Assembly: GCF_000003605.2 (NCBI RefSeq)
Contig: NW_003122440.1
Coordinates: 1,937-65,936 of the forward strand
Direction of reading: 5' to 3'
Source: Saccoglossus kowalevskii
Taxonomy: Eukaryota; Hemichordata; Enteropneusta; Harrimaniidae
Length of the DNA stretch: 64,000 nt
Shown: positions 52,361-64,000 of the stretch, one piece after another
How positions within the stretch are numbered: position 1 is the first letter of the stretch
Layout: each line of letters opens with the position of its first letter
Notes under the pieces: model-generated
Database searches by the model: none
What the model saw: only the letters and a program-made list of their open reading frames with translations
Told to the model about the DNA's origin: nothing
Program-made: the position numbers and the translations under genes

Positions 52361-55300
52361 CCACATACCTTCGTCAGTGATTAAGAAACAGTCAGTGTAA
52401 AACGTATAAAGCACAAATAAATTAAACATTTCAACACAGTTTCTTTACTATAAACGTACAATTGTATGCATACAATGCGTGTTAGCAAGCAATTAAAAAT
52501 ATACACCTGGATAAAACAACATGTCATGACAAACCTGCCTCCGTACATGCACCAATTATATTCGCAGCATGTGTACTATACAAGAACTCACGACACGAAA
52601 TGAGTTCAAATGTATAATTAAACATGCCAACCGACTTTCAATCAAAAATATTGGATTTGGTGGTAAGTTATAAAAATGTAACTAGTGTTTTTTCTTCATT
52701 TTTGGGGGGTAAAAATCATTCATATTTTCTCAACAGAGACACTTACAAGAATTGTTTGTTTTGTTTTTTGTGAAGGGAAACATTGTATATTTTGTCATAA
52801 GCCAGTCTTCGATATATTCACATGCTTCACCTATCATAACTGTGTAGACGACGATTTAATATAAATATATTGTTGTAATAGCTTGTCGTTGTCTTGGCAT
52901 AGTGGAAATTGTCGAATGGTCATCTGACAAAAATTAAGTTTAATATATGCATACGAAACAGCTCGTTACCATGTAGAGCTCAGATATGATGCCACTTTAA
53001 TTCTTATTGTAATTGCGTCTCAGTATTACTCCCGGGATAAGGCATTGAGATGGTGCGATCGATGGTCTCCGATTTCACCAATTGACATTTTCGCAGACTA
53101 AATGTACATATTCTATTCACAAATTGTCGATAACTCACTTGTCAAAATCCGCCCTCGCAAACACGTTTTTATCAATTCAGAGTTGAATGCATAGAACAGA
53201 TTATGCGGTCAACTCGACAAAATCTTATTTATTGTTATAAAAAAAAGTGTGAATTGCGGATTAATTAACCGTAAGTCATGTATTGCTTGTAAATTGATGA
53301 AAGGCTTCGGTATTTCATGGTTTGATGCTTATTTCGGAATATTTGCGCATGGAACACCCAAATTATCTATGAATATATGAGTAGTTTTGCTGAAGTTTTG
53401 TTTTATACATCAAAATCCTGAAACGCCATAGCTGACTAGTACAATCCCCACGACTCTCTCCTCGTAGGAAGAAATAGTATGCAGAATTTTCACACAGTCA
53501 TTCGCGGATGAAAGGTGACATTAACACATTTCCGGAATATACAGGCTGTATTTCCTGTTCCGGCGGAGCCGAAACCTCACACCAGCAAAACGGTGTAATC
53601 CGCTGTATTGAAAGAGACAATGTGTCAAGTGGTTTTATTCACGTGTTCGATGAATTGTTTATATTCATAAGGAAATATTATCTCTATTTCTTATTTGGAA
53701 GTTACAGCAAAAAAGAATTTTAAATGAGATTAACATGGTGTGATCAGTGAACAAATGGATGAAATTTGGCATGCTAGGGTTGTCGAGGATACCTTATAAT
53801 ATAAATCATATACAGCTCTATATACAGTCTTAATGTTGACGTTGACCTATGAGTATGATAATGCCATTATCAAATAAATGGTGTCGCATTTTAAACGTTC
53901 CCCTTGGTCGCATAGGAGGCTTTGTAGACCTGTATTTTCAGATGAACATAAACGTGTGGTCTACTGTTCGTATCCTTATTATCGAGAAGCTGAAACGATC
54001 TACTTTGCGCCAATTTGCAATTGGTATTTTTATTACTACTAGACGTGGACCCGTGTTCTGCATTTAACTCTATTTCACTTTTTACATTGGTGATATGACC
54101 CAGTTATGACATATGACACAGCCTGTCAATCAAACCTCATTAGGAAGAAAAACATTCATACATAATGCATACTATTCCATCGGTTGAATAAAATCGTTAG
54201 AGTGTATCTTCGAATACTCGTTTGTATGTGCAGTTTTAGGTTCTCGATAGCTTTTCTATACATTGGTATTGTTTTCGAATAATACGGGAAACAACATTTG
54301 TAGTTACATGCGTTTTCATCGATATGGGCATGGACATAAGCCGTGATCATAAGGCAACTAGCGTATCGATCGACGATGGCATTAGACCGCCTCGCAATTC
54401 CATCTATCACTGAAGTTAAGAAGGTAGATTTCTCAAGGGCAAAGAAAGAATTAGGCGAGATTTTGATTTTACATCCTCAAATGACCTTTGTCTTTTATCG
54501 ATTTCAACCGGCTTCACGAACCATACTCACTGAAATTATGATTAAAAAAAAAACACAACAGTTTGCCGGTGTGATAAACTGAATAAAGCAAATTAGATGC
54601 ATCTGACATTGAAATAAATTCCATTGTATTTGTGAAGAAGATTATACGGAAGCTTGGAATATCGGGATTACAAGCTGTAGCAGGTACTATGCACTAAACT
54701 ACGATTCGTCAGCGAATAACGAAGTCGCGTGGCACAGTTTCCGTCTTGCGTGTGCTATGATACGAGAAAGATAAGTGGAAACATCACCTATTCGAGTCAT
54801 TCGTCCTTGTAGAATTTTATAAAGCGTGTTTTTTTCTAATGAAAGAAGTTTATTGGATAGTTGTCTTTCAGTAGCGAATGGTTTTTATTCAGCGACTAGC
54901 TGTTCACATGCCCTTGTCCTCGACTCAACTCAATTATTCAGCTCGTGTTATACATTGAAAATTTATTACGTCTCTCTAGTCATATTGTTGCTTGACACTT
55001 ATGTGGTTGTAATTAGATGTCCATTGCATTTCATGTGGATACGTTAAAAATGGTCGTCCAAATATACCGAGCGATCGTAACTGAAGAACAGACGTAGCGA
55101 CCTCGGGTGATTTTAGTGATTTATTACTCGGAGTGTATATGATGCCACTGTATAATTAAATTAAATATTGTGAATACTGTCCGTATGTCTATGACCATCC
55201 GGTTGTATGATACTCTGTCATGCTAGCTTGCAAAACGACAAACTAAATTTTAGATACATGCTGTGACTCAGAAAGGCCTCCATGCGTGTTTGGACCTGCA

Positions 55301-55895
55301 CGGTGAGATGCACAACTACTGTGGCTGCTTCGCCTCAGTTACGCCATTTGTAATCGCAAAATGATGCTATTGTATTATTGAAGTACATCATTAGCGGAAT
55401 GGGCAACCTCACTCGCAGTTTGTATTAACGAGACGAACTCCGCGTAACAATTTACTTCGAAATGAATGACAAATATTGCGGATGGAGAAAGAAAGCTAAA
55501 AAAAAAAAAAACCGAAACTGCGATCCTTTGATCTAGCACCAAGTATTAGTGAACCTTATATTACATGTAAATAATGTGCCGCGGTCGAAATGAGTCAGGT
55601 GATCACACGTCATATATTGACCTTTAACCTCGAGGTTTATTACTGAATTCGTTCATCGAGCTTGTCTCAATGATCGAAAGCCTGTGCGCATACTTAGTTG
55701 TTTGAGATTTCCGACGGATATCAGGTGATTGATTGCTTATCATGCAGCTTTGCCGTTTGATGAAAAGAGTGCCGCAAACTGAGAGTGATCATGCCGAACA
55801 TTTGATTAGATGGTTAAATATTAACGACTGATACACGTTGAAATAGTAAACGTAAACTGCCTATTAGTGTCAAACATACCTCATTCCATTCGAAC

Positions 55896-55922
55896 AAATA
55901 GATAAATAAATAGATAAATAGA

Positions 55923-55993
<71 letters not shown>

Positions 55994-55995
55994 AT
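55896..55995. repeat. (TAAA)n microsatellite with GATA variants
   Basis: About 25 tetramer units. The first third alternates TAAA with TAGA units; the rest is pure TAAA. Following TAAATGG is a short local duplication. Confidence 0.95.
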
Positions 55996-58900
55996 GGTAA
56001 ATGGTATTTGAAATGAGTTACGAATTTTTTTCTATATTATTTATACACTATAGCCATCCAAATCGAGTGATTGAAATAAAGTTCCAATCTTCATTTATCT
56101 TGCTCATGACTCTCGTGTGACCATGATGCATTCTGGGAAATATCGGGAAATTGACTATTTTTGTTCTTTATTCACTTGATAAATCGACGTGTTCGCTCCT
56201 AGCCCTTGTTATTTCAAGTGCTATATAATGTATTTAATGCCCATGAGAGGAGAATACGGAGAGTAGAATATGACAGGAAGTGGAACATCACGTCTGCGTT
56301 CTCCGTTCAGGTGCTTGAATACAAAGACATTTGTATTCCGAGGAACGGGAAACGGACAAGCACGTGTGAGAGTTACTAGTATTTTATCGATTATCCTTTA
56401 TTCGTCGATTGAACGAAAGCAGAATTCAGATAAAAAATATAGCAGCCCAAATTGCTACGGAGAATTTTGGCGCCAATATTAAGTGATTTTATCGCCACAA
56501 AAATGTGGAATTTATTTAACTCTTCAAAACCTCATTTTCGTGTCAGCGTTTAACGGGAATTTGCGTTTTTTTCTCTGTCACTATACGCTCATCAAATTCT
56601 TCTAGCGAATGGCTGTACCGTCGTGCTTTGCGAGGAGTTATTTTTCCATTTTCATTTTCTGGATATGCGCCATGCATACAAAGGAGTGAAATTGTTTGTA
56701 CCTTATCTATTCCGTATACACAACAAATACATGTACTTGTTTAAGCTAAACCAGTCTGTACAGATGTGAATGTGTTATTTGTAGTAAATTCGCTTGTAAC
56801 ACTGAGCTTCAACGCGATATATATGTATTCTATGTACTACCTATAGATGTATGTACAACATTGACTCACAATGGTGCATCCACTAAAAGAATTTAGCCCA
56901 GATGTATGATCAGTTGTTTACAGTAAGTCATCTATAAACGCATGTTATCGAATAGTTGAAAAATGTAGTGAAAGTCAATGCAAGGTCATATATACAAAAT
57001 TAATGTACTACGACGGACTAATATGCAACAAATACAATAATTTCACCAGTACTATGGCCACTATTTGCTTTGTATTCAATTAAGTCATTTCTTTAACCAA
57101 TTAGTATTTGTAAATCAGTATATGTTACACATTTGGGGTGAATAAGCAGATACGCATCATAAAGTAAGTAAATATATTCTCGGTGTAAATGATGACGGTT
57201 TCAGGCGTTGACAGTTTTCAGTAATTTAGATAATATCAAAATAGTTGCACAGGCATTATATTCTTCAAAGGTAAATATTGATCAAGCAGGCCATTTCACC
57301 TGAAACTGTATTACTCAACATTTTATGAGAGCCAAACATATCAATTTCACCTTTGGAAGATACATGCGTTTCAGTTGCTTCACTGTTTGTAGCGACACTA
57401 GCGAGGTTGCCTGTCTCGCTCGGAAACGTTGCAAACCTGGTACGATATGATAAATAAAAAAATCCACGGAGCTTGATTTGATTGATTGATTTTTTTAACG
57501 TGTCAATATTGCCAGCTCAATCGAATAAAATTCATAGATAGTCACAATAGAAAGGGGTCAATTTTCAAATTTCATTATTTGCGTGATATACACTTTTAAT
57601 CACATTATACTCATCAGCTAAGCAATCGACATTTTAAACACATTGACTAGGTTAGAAGTTCACAAGCATTTTTTATTCCAGTAGACAGATTAGTTAATCC
57701 CTTGAGGTGGTTAAAGCGAATGTTTTCAGTTGTTTTTCTCTCTACCCATCTGATGCGATGTAGGGTTAGGATATCGTCTTCGGTAGTCGATAATCATAAT
57801 CATTATTGACGAAGAAACAGCAGAGGTCATTATTATACGTAGACTTCATATTATTTGTACTGATTTACTCAGATATTGACATTGTAGCTAACGCGTCGTT
57901 ATGTGTGTGTCTTGTCAATTTAAAACTAACATTTACAACCTGATGTATATTATATGTATATTACTTAAGCGTGGCTGTAGTTGTTATATACCCATTTTGA
58001 CCATATACTAGTACACCCAAACAGCTATACATGTTATAATAATGAATACAGGTAATAATAACACTAATGACAATGCTATAATATAAATATAACGTGAATT
58101 GTGTTTTGTTATATAGAATGTCAATATTGTCAATGGAAAACCTATCCACAGTATCAAATTACATCATTGTGCATTCTTTGTTGATAGTAATTTAAAGGTA
58201 CTCATGAATCTACTTAACACGATAAATATATAATTGTCTTTTGTGTTCCCTGCGTCAGATTATAACATTGTAAAATGCAGCATTGAGGGGACAATCATGG
58301 CTGACGTAGAACAGGGGCCTCCGGGCATATGCGGTATGTCTATGCAAATCACAACGTTTTCTGTACATCAAATTACCGATGCCCAGAAGCTTAGACAATT
58401 GTACTCCCCTGCTCACGCTATATGTTGGTAACTGTTGTTTCTACTGTGAATATTATTGAATCAAAAAAAAACGGCATATCTAAGTGGCTGTGAGACTGGA
58501 TATATATAGTATACAACCATTCACATGCACCGGTTTTTGTCAATCAAGCACTCCCAAAGGCATACGCTATGTACGTAGATCCGTTCTTACTATATCCATC
58601 CATATATAGATAAGAAGAACCAATTTATCAATAGATTGCTCTTTCAGTATCCCAACACAACTCGTTATTGTATAGCTTATAAACCACTTTACGGGGATCT
58701 TTGTACGGGTGTATCATTTGGAAGTACGATTCCAAACGTTCTTTGCAAACCATGCCCCTATTAGTAAGGTTATTTCAATGTCACTTCGACTAATACTAGT
58801 ACCCCAGCGTTGAGTGAAATATAATTAAAATTGGAAGTATAAGTTAACTGGATCCTTATTTGCATGGTTATTTTCAACTTACGATTTAAAAATGGTTACA

Positions 58901-59480
58901 CAAAAATTAGACAAAATGTGGAAAAATAGTCAAATTAACAAGTTTTCACATTTGTTAAATCTTACTTTTTGCGGTTAAAAAATTGCAATTATATGTGAAA
59001 TTATAATTTTGGTTTACAATTTGGGCAGTCTGGTAAACGAGCAGCCTGCCCCGGTTGAGGCATGAGTTGGTGTTATAACCCAGATGCGGTGCGCATACGA
59101 ATTGTTGTCGCATTGTCGCCACTAAAAGCACATCGAAAACTAATTCTTCAAATAGTTATAACCTAGTTATAGACCATGTGAACAAAACAGAATGTATTTT
59201 ATATACTATATCAAATCATCAAATCATAATACATATTATAACAGGAGGAGCTTGTGAGGTATTTTAATGGAAGGAAGATATTTGAATGTGCAATTGCTAT
59301 TAAACATTTAACATGATAAAAAAATGATTCCACCCAGAGTATGGAGAGTATATGTGATGATATTTCCTGAGAAACAAACGTTAGGTATCCAGCAAGTAGT
59401 TATTAATTATTCTGTAGATTCATCACAGAATATATAACATGAATAATTGTACATAAGTATACTATGAAGTTATTACAAGG

Positions 59481-59981
59481 ATACCGCAAAGTATGCACTA
59501 AGACATAATAATAACCTTATTACTATACATCTTTCCCTCCCAGTGATACATAATGGGAATGCCAAAATCCAAAACGTTTAGAAGAGATTTAGCGAACGTC
59601 GTTGTGTGGGGTCCGGTCAAACCCTGGGGCAGCCATATTTATTTATTTTATTAGAGGACGCTTACGCGCGTAATCGTTTCATATTTGGAATTCGCGTTTC
59701 CTACTATGGTAGGATGAACATACCCAGTGCAATACCATAAAATTACGGCACGTTGTAGCTTATGGTGTATAATAATAGTTAATATTTAGCAGGAAAAAAT
59801 ATGTCAAAATTAAGACGTGAAACAAATACGGGAAAATACTTCCTAAAATTTACATTTTATATATCTAACAAGATTTGGCGGGAAAACTACAATTTGGAGG
59901 CAGAATAAATACTGATGGACATTAAATGGGAAAATAATTAACCAAATTTTGGCGGGAAAATACCGCAGAGTATGCACTAAG
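59481..59981. repeat. Direct repeat of 22 bp, 479 bp apart
   Basis: A 22-bp sequence beginning ATACCGCA and ending GTATGCACTAAG occurs at 59481-59502 and 59960-59981 with one mismatch. The 457 bp between them hold several diverged copies of GGCGGGAAAA-like sequence (59878-59887, 59951-59960) and no coding frame. It is too long for a target-site duplication. It may be part of a diverged local duplication or the ends of a small non-autonomous element; no family is recognised. Confidence 0.7.
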
Positions 59982-61525
59982 GTAGTACGGCAACCGTATC
60001 AATTGACGCGTTTTTTTTTTAATATTTATTTTGCTGCTTGTAATAATAATTCAGTGAGAGATAACGAACCGAAATGGCTACGTTTGCGCTAAGCGAACGT
60101 TTGCGTTGAGTGGCGGATTATATATTTTCGTCACGCACTATAGCGCGTTTGCGTCCAATCTAAAGAGAAGAAAGTGTTCCAATGCGACGTAAAGCGAATG
60201 CGAAGGAAAACATTCGAACACGTCCTATTATTTATATTGTTTTCGGTGTCAGATGTATAATAACGTTTTGTATTTATTTGTTAGAAACAAGAGTTGCAGT
60301 TTAATTATTACGAATACACTAATAAATCGAAGTGAACTCAAACGGACTACGACACTAAATTGCCTACCTACACTCCACGTCCCCATATATTTCACACGTA
60401 TTAGTGATGCTGTTCAGTTCTTGTCGCGTTGGTTTTATGTAAAATGTCTAATTGACTTGCATAATTATGTATGAGTTTTTGACATGGTCAATCTGAGGTA
60501 CATATGAGTACAATTAATATATACATTTACAAACATGTGGTATAAAGTTACGAAAGGACTACCAAATGATGTTTTTTCGCAGTCGATATTATATATTTCG
60601 AATATGATTTTATCTTAATTCTATATCTAATCTGTTTGGTCAGACGACCCTCTTAGGAGCCTCGGGCAATTAGTATAATGGCATATGTATAATATACTGG
60701 CAATAACACAATTCCACGACTAATTAGTCTCTGCTGCGTCTTAACCGAGAATTAATAATCGTCGCCGCCCCGATTATTTCATCTTATATCTTACTATAAT
60801 ACACTAAACATCACCTTCTTACAATCCAAGACAAGTATGGACAAGGAAATTTAAGGTCGCATAAATAACTTGCCGATATTGATAGAGTTTTGTCAATCTC
60901 GGCAGATTAGTTAAACAGTCTACAGGGAAATATGAATTGATGCGAATGATGGACGACTTACTCTCTACAGACACCCCTTCAGTTAAAATCGTATGTTCCT
61001 ATGCATTCATCATAATTGAAATAAAACCTCGCTTGTCAGCAGAGAATAACACAATTATGCATTTCGCGTTATTCATGAAGAAAAAAAATCAATTCGATTA
61101 ATAACAGAGACAGTACAATAACGGTAGTAAAAAGCTGTCGACGATACTTTATGACCCTATTCAAAATTACGTTGATCCTTGGACAACCATGATTTACGGA
61201 CGAAAGAAATCGCCGTAGAACAAACCTGTAAATTGGCAAACGTGAAAAGCCGAGAAAAAGAAATAGAGATTTCTCAGCCAGCGTACCCTTTAACATTGTC
61301 TAATACAATAATGCCAGCAGGTACACAATAAGATGATTGACGTTCTGTTTATAATACTTTATTAAATATTAATCTTGAACGCGAGCCTTCGAGGAATCAT
61401 TTAATAAATTGACTAGAAAAATTGATACTTCCAAAGGTAAGATAAGAAAGTAATATTAATTAGACGCGCGTGGGGACACGGAGCATTTTAACAAGAACAC
61501 GCTAAGGACAAATCAATTAGGTCGA

Positions 61526-61582
61526 TCAATTCACAGTTAATTACACCCGGCAATAATTCAATGTACCACGTCAATTCACAGT
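61526..61582. repeat. 12-bp direct repeat in a homeodomain-site-rich patch
   Basis: TCAATTCACAGT occurs at 61526-61537 and 61571-61582. The surrounding 60.65-61.65 kb contains many ATTA/TAAT cores (CTAATTAG, TTAATTAC, ATTAATTAG). It could be a developmental enhancer, but AT-rich DNA gives such cores often by chance. Confidence 0.4.
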
Positions 61583-64000
61583 GAAAATAATGCATCTAGT
61601 ACACGTGCAAGGAGGGATTAGAGCACTGGCAAGACTGCGTTTAATTTATTAAAGTGTCCTTTCAAAAGCTAGTTTGTCGATTAAATGGAAGTGTTTTTCT
61701 CAAGCACAGAACGATCTTATCAAATTGTGTTTCATTGAGCAAAAACAAAATATATCAAAGGCCGGCATAATTTTGGTGTGTGTGTTGGTAACTTAATTCA
61801 CACATATGTTCAGCGTTAAGTGTTAAAACGATAGTGAGCGATATAAGTAAACCAACGCACAAAGTCATTATGAATAAGTAACACCCCAAAAAACCCATGT
61901 ATTTCACTAATATGCAGTGTTGCAGAGTACCAATCCATTACATTTACTGTATCATATAATGGATTGATTTTTCTCCACGTGAAGATCATATTGATACTGT
62001 CACATTCTTCCTGTTGAAGGCTCTGGTTTTTTACAGAACCGTCATGAAGCCTATACTCGCCAAACAGCAGTTATATGTCATATACATTTGTACATGCATT
62101 TACTCCCGGTGATTGCAACCAGTGAACGCCAACTATCTCGATCAGTCAGTGTACTTTCAAAGATCAGTGAATTTGATTAAGGATACACCTTATATACATC
62201 GGCAATATTTGCACATTTTTGCAATGGAGCGTGTATATAATTAGCGCCATATATAACGATCTGCGTGTTTTGTTGATACCCATTGACATAAATATAATCT
62301 AGATCTTGGAAATGTATCTTCGAATCAATATCCCAGTGATTGCAACGTCTGCACATCATACCTCGAGATTTGATCACTATAATATATCATAGAGCAATAA
62401 ATTAAAAAAAAGTCTTCCTATGACAGATCGCCGATAACTGTTCTTTGTCGGTTACCCCAGTAACACTCGACACGTAAATACGACTATGCTAATAACACTT
62501 CTGACCAGTAAAGCACCAGAAGCCGTGTTTTATTGTTTTCTAAAGGTCGGATAAAATAGGATGGAAAGGAAAGGAAAATGATAACAATCATATTCGCTTG
62601 CAAAAAAGCACCAATACCAACGTCTCGTACATCACCTACAATGTCGCAAATCACGCATGATGCTGATGAAATCACGATGTTATTCGCGTAACTTACGCTG
62701 TGCTGTAATCACTAACGTAGACCTAGAAACAAGAAAATTGTGTTTGACAGTCGGCATCAATTAAAAGTCATGCTTATTTTTTTTATTGAGAATAGATAAC
62801 ATTATTATGAAAAATCACATATTTAATTGTTGTATTTTGCAATATTTTCGTTTTTTCTAAAGCCATTTCTTTCACGTCTGCGCATGTCTCGGTATATAAC
62901 TTGAGGGCAAGAAATATATACACACCTTTAACTCACGGGTCATTTTGCATTGATGTATATTCTAATCAGGAAGTTTTTACTGTTCAGTGGCGAAAACTGC
63001 ATACAACAATGACTATATCAAAACGTCACTAGTATGCAAAATGTAATGAAATACTGTCAACACGTTAACAAATAACAAATCCGATATTTTGAGAATGATG
63101 GAATTGCGAGATCATTACATTAGTAGAAATCCATCGATCCCATCTCCGTTTGCCCAGTTCAGGGAGAATTACGGAATACCCGTCACAGTTTATGCCCCTA
63201 ATAAAAATAAACGCCGTTCAGTATTATTAAAACCCATAGGAAATTGAAATAAAATGGAAGAAGGCCATGGTCCCAAGGGACACGGCGATTTCAACCGCTA
63301 CATGAGCAGCACATACGTCTTGTCAACAATGGTTACACCTAAAAGCTTACAACGTCCGCTAACATTCCAAAGTCCGTCGATAAAGCATCTGGAAAAGTGC
63401 ACAATAATATAGCACAATCGGAATACTGATAGAACTCTCAATACTCAACAGACTTATTAACTTATATAGCAGGGGAGTTCACCCCCAAAACTTCGTTAAG
63501 TATGATGTATAAAACAAGTGCTTTCGATTACTGTTATTGTTCTTACTGGACCAGAAAAATATCATGTCCACAGTTTAACATGGCATGCCAATTTTCTGCT
63601 AGAACTATTACATGAAGTTGATTGTTAGATTCAAATGAGACACAATCCTCACAAGAATCAGCGTTTACAATAAAACTAAACCTTTAGGAGATAACAATTT
63701 GACTACGAGTTTTAAATATACCACTCTGTTTAGTTGTAACGTGGATCAGGTGACTGCACACGATTAGAAAAATAAATCAGAATGAGAACAAGACCGAAAT
63801 TAGGCGTTCGTTAGGGAAGTGTCTAATGTAACCGAAAGTTCAAGTGTAGTTCGCTGCAGAACGCTACAGAACGCTGCTTTACTTTCTTGAACCAATGAAT
63901 GTGGAAATATTTCAGTCTGTATTCCCATGTATTACGGTGTTCATTAAAATCAACCTCACTTTCACGTTCTATTGGCGTGAGCACGTCCGCATTGATGATT

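Larger units (their letters stand above)
40258..64000 (+). other. Probable first coding intron of the receptor gene (open-ended)
   Basis: Starts at the GTAAGTG donor. I searched by eye for the next NMDA-receptor exon (expected to begin with something like D/N-x-S-x-x-F-x-Q-x-G-P-S) and did not find it, so the intron probably exceeds 23.7 kb and leaves the window. Apart from the elements listed separately, the interval is AT-rich sequence with short, motif-free open frames on both strands. An unrelated gene nested in the intron cannot be excluded. Confidence 0.5.

Noticed and set aside
58297-58431. Short frame MADVEQGPPGICGMSMQ... with good start context
   Set aside because: It has 44 codons, no recognised family and no splice partner. 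Probably chance.
1-64000. CRISPR arrays, bacterial-type operons or a compact multi-gene system
   Set aside because: The tandem repeats are contiguous without unique spacers, open frames are short and motif-free, and the only clear gene is spliced. Nothing supports a prokaryotic or defence-type system.

Overview
This looks like a gene-poor, AT-rich (about 60-65% A+T by eye) segment of an invertebrate animal genome. Evidence for an animal: one spliced exon encoding the start of an ionotropic glutamate receptor of the NMDA type, a decayed non-LTR retrotransposon (LINE) fragment, many microsatellites and minisatellites, and no compact coding. CpG is present at ordinary density, unlike vertebrate DNA. 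The LINE remnant resembles those I associate with molluscs and other lophotrochozoans, but the phylum is a guess. A run of 50 N marks an assembly gap at 13780-13829.

Layout. 1-38 kb is almost empty of recognisable genes. It holds (AT)n tracts, an eight-copy 24-bp minisatellite (2001-2192), a (AGAAT)23 array that appears to be the tail of a retroelement on the minus strand (3256-3560), the LINE reverse-transcriptase remnant (about 9090-9720), a TACGTA-rich microsatellite near 12 kb, a three-copy 20-bp repeat at 19.4 kb, a CpG-dense patch near 20.9 kb, a possible signal-peptide mini-exon at 22.9 kb, an unexplained 179-codon open frame at 23.8-24.3 kb, a second pentamer array of the same motif in the opposite orientation at 29.7 kb, and a degenerate minisatellite with a 103-bp higher-order period at 37.2-37.6 kb.

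The one confident gene begins at 39841 on the plus strand. Its first coding exon (139 codons, signal peptide plus start of the amino-terminal domain) ends at a consensus splice donor at 40257/40258. A promoter-like stretch with a cAMP-response element, CCAAT boxes and an E-box lies 1.4-1.9 kb upstream. I could not find the next exon, so the rest of the window (40258-64000) is probably one large first coding intron. That intron contains further promoter- or enhancer-like clusters (44.76-44.93 kb, 52.2-52.36 kb), a G-run tract, a (TAAA)n array and an unusual direct repeat 479 bp apart near 59.5-60.0 kb.

I saw no CRISPR array, no rRNA or tRNA gene, no intact mobile element and no convincing new multi-gene system. 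The most unusual regulatory signal is the excess of full palindromic TGACGTCA sites (eight by eye, fewer than one expected), three of them paired at short range with CCAAT boxes.
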